From Paracoccaceae bacterium (GTDB lineage Bacteria > Pseudomonadota > Alphaproteobacteria > Rhodobacterales > Rhodobacteraceae), in NCBI GenBank assembly GCA_011389685.1, contig JAABTV010000042.1, forward strand, positions 1 through 33,026: 33,026 bases of DNA. The letters run 5' to 3'. Positions 28,287 to 33,026 of the stretch are shown piece after piece. Below the pieces are notes generated by a model. That model saw only the letters and a list, made by a program, of their open reading frames with translations. It was not told the origin of the DNA and searched no databases. A program made the position numbers and the translations under genes. How positions within the stretch are numbered: the stretch's first letter is position 1; every line of letters begins with the position of its first letter.

Positions 28287-29528
28287 GGCAAACTCCGCAC
28301 CCATGGCCGCGCGATACCACCGCACGATCGCCGCCCGCTCTTCGGGTTCCATCCAGCTCACATTCGCCGGCGGCATCGCCGTGCTCAGCCCCGCCTGAAG
28401 ATAGATCCCGCGCGCCTGCGCCGCGATCTCCTGCGGGGTCTCCAGCAACACGCCCTTGGGCGCATGATGCACCCCGTCATAACCCGTTTCGCGCGCATGG
28501 CACATCGAACAGCGCCCCATCACGATATAGGTGACATCCTCGAACCCCTCGGCATTGGCAAAACGTTGCTCCGCCGCCGTCATCGCGCGCGCCTCAGCCT
28601 CTTCCACCGCGCCGAACTCGTCCTGGCCCAGCGTCGAAAGCCAGACAATCGCAAGAAACAGCGCCACGGTCGCCGCCCATGTCCACCACGGCAACCCCTT
28701 GCGCGCATGCATCTCGTTGAAGAAATGCCGGATCGTCACCCCCATCAGGAACACCAGCGCCGCGATCACCCAGTTGTATTCGGTGGCGAATGCCAGCGGA
28801 TAATGGTTGCTCAGCATCAGGAAGATCACCGGCAGGGTCAGGTAATTGTTGTGGGTCGAACGCAGCTTGGCGATCTTGCCATATTTCGGATCCGGCTTGC
28901 GCCCGGCCTTGAGATCGGCCACCACGATGCGCTGATTGGGCATGATGATGAAGAAAACATTGGCCGTCATGATGGTGGCGGTAAAGGCCCCCAGGTGCAG
29001 CATCATCGCCCGCCCGGTAAACACCTGGTTCAACCCCCAGCCCATCGCCACCAGCAGCGCGAACAACAAGAGCATCAGAAGCGTCGGCCGCTCGCCCAGC
29101 CCGCTCTTGCACAGCAGGTCATAGACCAGCCAGCCAACCCCCAGCGACGCCGCCGAGATCACGATCCCCTGCCACAGCGCCAGTTCGGCCTTGTGCTGGT
29201 CGATGAGGTAAAGCTCGCCCCCCGCCCAATAGACGATCAACAACAGCGCCGCGCCCGAAAGCCATGTCGAATAGCTCTCCCATTTGAACCAGGTCAGATG
29301 CTCGGGCATCGCCTCGGGCGCGACGAGGTATTTGCGGATGTGATAGAACCCGCCGCCATGCACCTGCCATTCCTCGCCATCCGCACCCCGCAGATCGCCC
29401 TCACGCCGCAACCCCAGATCCAGCGCGATGAAGTAAAAGGACGACCCGATCCACGCGATCGCCGTGATCACATGCAGCCACCGCACGGCAAACCCCGCCC
29501 AATCCCAAAGGATCGCCATCTCGAACAT
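28272..29528 (-). CDS. puuD: PuuD, membrane-bound urate oxidase with C-terminal cytochrome c domain
   Basis: The 418-residue protein oxidises urate to 5-hydroxyisourate and, unlike cofactor-free uricase, passes electrons to the respiratory chain. Residues 1–300 contain about eight membrane helices with conserved aromatic and His residues (RWLHVITAIAWIGSS, LRSTHNNYLTLPV, RHFFNEMHARKG). A C-terminal periplasmic cytochrome c domain follows, with CSMCH at 340–344 and M385 (STAMPPAN) as the likely axial ligand. AGGAGG lies 7 nt upstream of the ATG. The gene sits between the xdh operon and uraH, matching its place in the pathway. Its 3' end overlaps the convergent LysR gene by 15 bp. Confidence 0.93.
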   Translation of the reverse strand: MFEMAILWDWAGFAVRWLHVITAIAWIGSSFYFIALDLGLRREGDLRGADGEEWQVHGGGFYHIRKYLVAPEAMPEHLTWFKWESYSTWLSGAALLLIVYWAGGELYLIDQHKAELALWQGIVISAASLGVGWLVYDLLCKSGLGERPTLLMLLLFALLVAMGWGLNQVFTGRAMMLHLGAFTATIMTANVFFIIMPNQRIVVADLKAGRKPDPKYGKIAKLRSTHNNYLTLPVIFLMLSNHYPLAFATEYNWVIAALVFLMGVTIRHFFNEMHARKGLPWWTWAATVALFLAIVWLSTLGQDEFGAVEEAEARAMTAAEQRFANAEGFEDVTYIVMGRCSMCHARETGYDGVHHAPKGVLLETPQEIAAQARGIYLQAGLSTAMPPANVSWMEPEERAAIVRWYRAAMGAEFALAGE

Positions 29529-29605
29529 CGCCTTTCCTCCTGTCTCATTGCACGGCGCAGCCTAGCGGATGCCGCTTTTCCCTTGAATAACCCAAATAAT
29601 CCCAG

Positions 29606-29614
29606 CACTTTCAA
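29606..29614 (-). promoter_or_regulatory. TTGAAAGTG box 78 bp upstream of puuD (purine box 2)
   Basis: The same minus-strand 9-mer as boxes 1 and 3, at nearly the same distance and in the same orientation relative to the catabolic gene. The 15-bp context CACTTTCAAAAAAAC (plus strand) matches box 1 at 13 positions. It lies in the 110-bp divergent interval shared with the second LysR gene. Confidence 0.55.
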
Positions 29615-29638
29615 AAAAACCGGAAAAACCAGTGCCCC

Positions 29639-30550
29639 ATGTCCTATCTCGACAATATCCGAACCTTCGTGCGCGTCCATGAGCTTGGCTCGATGTCCGC
29701 CGCCGCCCGGGATCAGCGCATTTCCCCCGCCGTCGCCTCGGCGCGCATCTCCTCGCTCGAAGAGCACCTCAACGTGCGGCTTTTCCAGCGCACGACCCGC
29801 ATGCTCAACCCCACCGAACAGGGCCGCATCTTCTATGACGGCGCGCAGCGCATCCTCGATGCCGTCGCCGAGGCCGAGGCCGCCGTCACCTCGATCACCG
29901 CCGATCCGCGCGGCACCATCCATGTCGCCGCGCCGCTCGGAATCGGGCGCCGCCTGATCGCCCCGCTGGTGCCCGCGTTCAAGCGCGACTACCCGCTGAT
30001 CAACATCCGCCTGCGCCTGTCGGATCGCAAGCTCGACCTCACCGCCGAAGGGCTCGACATCCTGTTCTTCCTCGGTCAGCCCGAGGACAGCAGCCTCAGG
30101 ATTCGCAAGATCGCCGATTGCCCCCGCCTGCTCTGCGCCGCGCCGGCCTATCTCGAGGCGCGCGGCGAACCGCAAGGCCCGCAAGAGCTCGTCAACGGCA
30201 CGCATGACTGCCTCAACCTGCGCTATCCCGGCGCGCCGGAGTTTCAATGGCCGCTGGAAACGCCCGAGGGGGTGAAACGCTTTGCCGTCACCGGCCCGTT
30301 CGAATCCGATGACGGCGACGTGCTCACCAACTGGGCGCTCGACGGCCAGGGGATCATCCTCAAACCCGTGTTCGAAGTCGCCGATCACCTCGCCAGCGGC
30401 GCGCTCCGCCCCGTGCTCGAACAGACGCCGCCGCTCCCGGTCACGCTGGGCGCGCTCTACCCCCATCGCCGCCGACAGGATCCCAAGATGCGGCTCTTTC
30501 TCGATTTCATGGCTACGAGAATGGCCGCCGCGCTTCAGCTTCCCCGATAG
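29639..30550 (+). CDS. Second LysR-type transcriptional regulator, divergent from puuD
   Basis: The 303-residue paralog of the regulator at 27384 has the same layout: helix-turn-helix within about 1–60 (AVASARISSLEEHLNVRLFQRTTR), then the effector-binding domain with PLGIGRRLIAPLVP and DDGDVLTNWALDGQG. No strong ribosome-binding site precedes the ATG at 29639, but homology starts right there (MSYLDNIRTFVRV against MPYVESIKVFVRV). It is divergent from puuD and overlaps convergent uraH by 16 bp, repeating the arrangement of the first regulator with puuD. It probably regulates puuD and/or uraH; the effector is unknown. Confidence 0.92.
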   Translation: MSYLDNIRTFVRVHELGSMSAAARDQRISPAVASARISSLEEHLNVRLFQRTTRMLNPTEQGRIFYDGAQRILDAVAEAEAAVTSITADPRGTIHVAAPLGIGRRLIAPLVPAFKRDYPLINIRLRLSDRKLDLTAEGLDILFFLGQPEDSSLRIRKIADCPRLLCAAPAYLEARGEPQGPQELVNGTHDCLNLRYPGAPEFQWPLETPEGVKRFAVTGPFESDDGDVLTNWALDGQGIILKPVFEVADHLASGALRPVLEQTPPLPVTLGALYPHRRRQDPKMRLFLDFMATRMAAALQLPR

Positions 30551-30888
30551 GTCGAATAGCCGAACGGCGACAGCAACAGCGGCACGTGGTAATGCGTTGC
30601 CTCGCTCACCTCGAACCGGATCGGCACGAGATCGAGAAACAGCGGCGCGTCCCCCGCCTGCCCCGTGCCGCGCAGGTAATCGCCGGCATGAAAGACCAGC
30701 TCGTAAACCCCGACCCCGAATTCCCCGGCCGGCAGGATAGGCTCATCGGTGCGCCCGTCCGCATTGGTGATCAGTGTCCGCACATGCCCCCGCGCCTCGC
30801 CCTCGATCCGGTAAAGCGCGATCTTCAACCCCGCCGCCGGACAGCCCCGCGCGGTATCGAGGACATGCGTCGTCAGAAATCCGGTCAT
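30535..30888 (-). CDS. uraH: 5-Hydroxyisourate hydrolase (transthyretin-like)
   Basis: The 117-residue enzyme hydrolyses 5-hydroxyisourate, the product of PuuD, to OHCU (2-oxo-4-hydroxy-4-carboxy-5-ureidoimidazoline). Family hallmarks are the N-terminal TTHVLD with H8, R46 (DGRTDEP), H99/H101 (THYHVPLL) and the diagnostic C-terminal YRGS (114–117). The start at 30888 has AGGAG 5 nt upstream; the frame stays open further upstream, but that part looks non-coding and includes the shared 9-mer. No signal peptide is visible, so it is cytoplasmic. OHCU decarboxylase, the next enzyme, is not adjacent. Confidence 0.95.
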   Translation of the reverse strand: MTGFLTTHVLDTARGCPAAGLKIALYRIEGEARGHVRTLITNADGRTDEPILPAGEFGVGVYELVFHAGDYLRGTGQAGDAPLFLDLVPIRFEVSEATHYHVPLLLSPFGYSTYRGS

Positions 30889-30957
30889 CTCGTCTCCTTC
30901 CGTTTCGGCCACCATGCCCGCTCCGCCCCGCCAGACCAAGCCCTGTGCGGCCGGGAT

Positions 30958-30966
30958 CACTTTCAA
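30958..30966 (-). promoter_or_regulatory. TTGAAAGTG box 70 bp upstream of uraH (purine box 3)
   Basis: The third copy of the shared minus-strand 9-mer, again pointing at the catabolic gene. Here there is no divergent regulator gene, so the box goes with the catabolic gene rather than with lysR. Confidence 0.5.
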
Positions 30967-31206
30967 ATCAAACCGCAAGACCGCCCGCGCCGGATCGGCT
31001 GGCCCACAGCCCCTTCGGCCGGACGGGTGGGTGGGTGGGGTCCGGACGAGGGGGCGGGCCAGCGCGCGCAGCATTGATCAATTTTCCGGCGTTATGTAGC
31101 AAGCGCACCTACTGGAGCGACACCCCTCCAGCCGGAGCGCTGAGCGGTGATCAGACTGAATCTCCACCGCTTCGCGCTATCCGTGCTGACTTCGCTACTC
31201 GGCATC
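30967..31206. other. Intergenic region with no supportable gene
   Basis: GC-rich simple stretches such as GGGTGGGTGGGTGGGG are followed from about 31075 by DNA of lower GC content. Frames remain open on both strands for short distances, but none has a good start or recognisable product. Confidence 0.6.
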
Positions 31207-31533
31207 TTAGGGCACGGCGTTTGAGCTTCTGAACGTGTCCGGCCTGTATCCGTAGTCTACAGTTCTGAAGGTCACCCGCTTCAACTCTCTCGGCCTGGTG
31301 AGACCGGCTGTGCCTTTGCGGGCGTTCTCGACCCTCCGGTTTTTTTCTCGATACTGAGAAATAACAGCGTGTTGCTTTTCAAAGACGCTTTCCCGCTGAA
31401 TCACCGCCTCCACTGCGAGAGCAGTGCCGCCAGTCGCCATGGCTTTCGCGATCTCGGTGATCCTAGCATTGTCAATGGCGTCCCTGTCGGCTCCATTGCA
31501 CGGGAACAGTTCCAACATTTCCTCGCCGCCCAT
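31207..31533 (-). CDS. Hypothetical protein, 108 aa, possibly a gene remnant
   Basis: The frame from an ATG at 31533 is open for 108 codons. The product is hydrophilic (TEIAKAMATGGTALAVEAV, FEKQHAVISQYREKNRR) and its sequence looks protein-like. I recognise no family. No ribosome-binding site precedes the start, and codon use is less GC-biased than in the neighbours. A coding-like stretch in another frame lies just upstream, so this may be the 3' part of a frameshifted gene acquired next to tRNA-Trp. Confidence 0.35.
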   Translation of the reverse strand: MGGEEMLELFPCNGADRDAIDNARITEIAKAMATGGTALAVEAVIQRESVFEKQHAVISQYREKNRRVENARKGTAGLTRPRELKRVTFRTVDYGYRPDTFRSSNAVP

Positions 31534-31693
31534 AGCTCAAACGGACCAAGGGCTGCCTGGGCCGTGACGGTATGCTGCACATGATGTTCCAGCTCGGCTG
31601 CTGCGCTGAGAAAAGCTGGCGTCGGCTCCGAGGCTTCGCCCACCTCACCGACGCCATCCAAGGCGTCGATCTTGTAAACGGCGTCAAGCCATC
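31401..31693 (-). pseudogene. Coding-like stretch without a clean start, frameshifted relative to 31207–31533
   Basis: After a TGA near 31692 the minus strand reads WLDAVYKIDALDGVGEVGEA, then FLSAAAELEHHVQHTVTAQAALGPFEL, with G/C-rich third positions. Past about 31530 the coding character seems to move into the frame of the 31207–31533 ORF. The simplest reading is one broken gene with a frameshift near 31530, but two overlapping small ORFs are possible. Upstream, 31694–31938 holds no supportable gene; a short minus-strand frame ending HRPKELLSNLVFEDFHAAA (stop near 31708) may be another fragment. Confidence 0.3.
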
Positions 31694-31938
31694 AGAGCCA
31701 GATCAAGCCGCCGCATGAAAATCCTCAAACACCAGATTTGACAACAGCTCCTTTGGCCGGTGTATGCTGTGCAAGCAAACTCGACCGACAACACAGAATC
31801 GATGGTCGTAATGGTCTTGGCCTAGATTGTCGGGTGCATCTCAGGGAAGCCCACTCATTGGAACGAATCTGCTACGAAGAACAGTTACGAACCATGACAG
31901 CGGCCCCCTCAGTCACTTGAAATTAAAAAACTACCAAA

Positions 31939-32014
31939 TGGCAGGGGCAGCAGGGCTCGAACCCGCGACCTACGGTTTTGGAGACCGTCGCTCTACCAGC
32001 TGAGCTATACCCCT
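31939..32014 (-). tRNA. trnW: tRNA-Trp (anticodon CCA)
   Basis: The 76-nt cloverleaf includes an encoded 3' CCA. The acceptor stem pairs AGGGGTA with TGCCCCT. The D arm contains AGCTCAGCTGGTAGAGC, the anticodon loop is CTCCAAA between ACGGT and ACCGT, and the T arm contains GGTTCGAGCC. It lies downstream of tuf in the same orientation, the usual location in alphaproteobacteria, but one extra gene separates the two. Confidence 0.97.
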
Positions 32015-32030
32015 AAGGCCAAGACCGCAT

Positions 32031-32651
32031 TTACGAAACGCGCGTTGGCATTGCAAGGTTGAATTCACTGGTTTTGCTGAAACTGAAGCGTGGCACCAGG
32101 ATCGCTACCCTGCCCCTCAGGCTTGCCGTCACGTCGACAACCCCCGGCAACCGCAGCATCTCATCGGTGAAGTGAAACCGATAGCTGTTGGTGTATCCCA
32201 CGTAATGCGCCCTTGATACGATCAGGGCGGCGGGCACGATTGCTGCAATTCGGATCCTGTAAAACCGGTCAAAGATAACAACCGCGAGAAAATCGAACCC
32301 CTCCGGGTTGCGGATGGCAGACAATTGGCGGGCACCGTTCTGACCGTAATCGCGTCTGGCCTTGATCTGATAGCGCACCCCGTCATGCAACGCATCATGG
32401 CTTTTTTGCGAGTTTCGCGACAAATCCCACCCGAAGGCCTGGGAATAAAGAAATTCGGCCAGTTCACCGGTGAGTTGATTGGCGCTCCGCATCACGCCCC
32501 GGCGATGCAATTCGTCGTCAATTCTTACACGAAGTTCAATGAGTTCGGCCAAGGCCAGGATCCTGAGTTGCTCTTCGGGATCACTGTCCTCCGCCGCAAC
32601 AGGACCCAGGCACGCGACCAGACAAGCCAGGAAAAAGCCGAATCGTTTCAT
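32031..32651 (-). CDS. Exported protein with PD-(D/E)XK-like nuclease-fold domain
   Basis: The 206-residue protein begins with a clear export signal ([20 protein letters not shown], residues 1–20). Cleavage after the AA is likely, although LVAC at 11–14 could act as a lipobox. The mature part resembles a restriction-endonuclease-like family I know from cytoplasmic proteins: [21 protein letters not shown] (E63, E66), a conserved NSQKSHD (D86), [11 protein letters not shown] (Q95-x-K97), RQLSAIR and [10 protein letters not shown]. The E, D and QxK pattern fits a PD-(D/E)XK core, but this is recognition by eye. A signal peptide on such a domain is unusual. A TTG at residue 34 with AGGA 8 nt upstream is a possible internal, non-exported start, while the ATG at 32651 has no ribosome-binding site and follows a 15-bp palindrome. 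The gene lies between tuf and tRNA-Trp. Confidence 0.75.
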   Translation of the reverse strand: MKRFGFFLACLVACLGPVAAEDSDPEEQLRILALAELIELRVRIDDELHRRGVMRSANQLTGELAEFLYSQAFGWDLSRNSQKSHDALHDGVRYQIKARRDYGQNGARQLSAIRNPEGFDFLAVVIFDRFYRIRIAAIVPAALIVSRAHYVGYTNSYRFHFTDEMLRLPGVVDVTASLRGRVAILVPRFSFSKTSEFNLAMPTRVS

Positions 32652-32654
32652 GAG

Positions 32655-32669
32655 AGCATGTTACATGCT
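32655..32669. promoter_or_regulatory. 15-bp perfect palindrome abutting the start of the exported nuclease-like gene
   Basis: AGCATG-TTA-CATGCT is a perfect 6+3+6 dyad that ends 3 nt before the ATG at 32651, exactly where a ribosome-binding site should be. It may be an operator or an mRNA hairpin limiting initiation. Confidence 0.4.
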
Positions 32670-32714
32670 GCCAAAGCGCAGGTCGTTAACGGCGCGTGCG
32701 GGGCGCCGAACACC

Positions 32715-32740
32715 AAAAGGCCGCCCAGACGAGCGGCCTT
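32715..32740 (-). terminator. Intrinsic terminator of tuf
   Basis: Arms AAGGCCGC and GCGGCCTT pair perfectly around an 8-nt loop and are followed by TT on the minus strand (run of four T in all). It lies 43 nt after the tuf stop codon, so it separates tuf from the downstream gene and tRNA-Trp. Confidence 0.75.
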
Positions 32741-32783
32741 GAGGTCTATTCATGCGATACGCGCCTCTGCGCGGCCGTTCTGG

Positions 32784-33026
32784 TTACTCGATGATCTTGC
32801 TGACGACGCCGGCGCCGACGGTGCGGCCGCCTTCGCGGATGGCAAAGCGCAGCCCGTCTTCCATGGCGATCGGGGCGATGAGCTCGACCTTGAAGCTCAC
32901 GTTGTCACCCGGCATCACCATCTCGGTGCCCTCGGCCAGCGTCACCGTGCCGGTCACGTCGGTCGTGCGGAAGTAGAATTGCGGGCGATAGTTGGCGAAG
33001 AACGGCGTGTGGCGGCCACCCTCGTC
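32784..33026 (-). CDS. tuf: Elongation factor Tu, C-terminal 80 residues (5' part beyond window)
   Basis: The visible frame encodes the end of EF-Tu domain 3: [23 protein letters not shown], then [15 protein letters not shown], then [20 protein letters not shown] and TAA. EF-Tu delivers aminoacyl-tRNA to the ribosome as a GTP complex. The gene enters from the right edge at a codon boundary. Alphaproteobacteria often carry two tuf copies. The nearby tRNA-Trp suggests that this is the copy normally followed by secE and nusG. Confidence 0.98.
   Translation of the reverse strand, partial: DEGGRHTPFFANYRPQFYFRTTDVTGTVTLAEGTEMVMPGDNVSFKVELIAPIAMEDGLRFAIREGGRTVGAGVVSKIIE

Noticed and set aside
31738-31920. 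60-codon plus-strand frame next to tRNA-Trp
   Set aside because: No ribosome-binding site, no codon bias of the genome type and no recognisable product.
31921-32010. Plus-strand peptide reading AGAAGLEPATYGFGDRRSTS
   Set aside because: It is a translation across tRNA-Trp, a well-known artefact, not a gene.

Overview
This window is GC-rich, densely coded DNA from an alphaproteobacterium, most likely a Rhodobacterales/Roseobacter-type organism. The signs are very strong G/C preference at third codon positions, giant RTX proteins of the kind common in marine Rhodobacteraceae, an xdhABC–guaD–ade purine cluster with membrane-bound urate oxidase PuuD, and an FnrL-type box upstream of a di-haem cytochrome c peroxidase. 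No CRISPR array, intact insertion sequence or prophage is visible.

Layout. Positions 1–12722 hold two tandem minus-strand genes for very large calcium-binding RTX proteins. The downstream one runs off the left edge (seven propeller-like repeats, then a helix-like stretch, then RTX repeats). The upstream one is about 3353 residues long and ends in a serralysin-like type I secretion tail. No type I secretion transporter is in the window. Next come a periplasmic di-haem cytochrome c peroxidase (13040–14083, minus) and a CaCA-family cation antiporter (14442–15401, plus). A tight minus-strand housekeeping cluster follows: clpS, an rsmC-like methyltransferase, a degenerate SDR, hemF and a normal SDR (15579–19448).

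Positions 19636–30966 form a purine-degradation island. The minus-strand operon xdhA-xdhB-xdhC-guaD-ade has 4-bp start/stop overlaps through the first four genes. Divergent from it is a LysR-type regulator whose 3' end overlaps convergent puuD. Divergent from puuD is a second, paralogous LysR regulator whose 3' end overlaps convergent uraH. Together the enzymes take adenine and guanine through hypoxanthine/xanthine and urate to 5-hydroxyisourate and OHCU. The next enzymes (OHCU decarboxylase, allantoinase) are not here. The same 9-mer, TTGAAAGTG on the minus strand, lies 70–78 bp upstream of the start codons of xdhA, puuD and uraH, in the same orientation each time.

The right end (31075–33026) holds a gene-poor stretch with probable gene remnants, tRNA-Trp, an exported protein that seems to carry a PD-(D/E)XK-like nuclease fold, and the 3' end of tuf (EF-Tu). 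The tuf–trnW linkage is classical in this group, but the secE/nusG genes that usually follow are absent.

I did not find a clearly new multi-gene system. The best candidates for follow-up are the shared purine-regulon box with its two convergent LysR paralogs, the signal-peptide-bearing nuclease-like protein between tuf and trnW, the SDR that lacks its catalytic Tyr and Lys, and the nested repeat architecture of the giant RTX protein.
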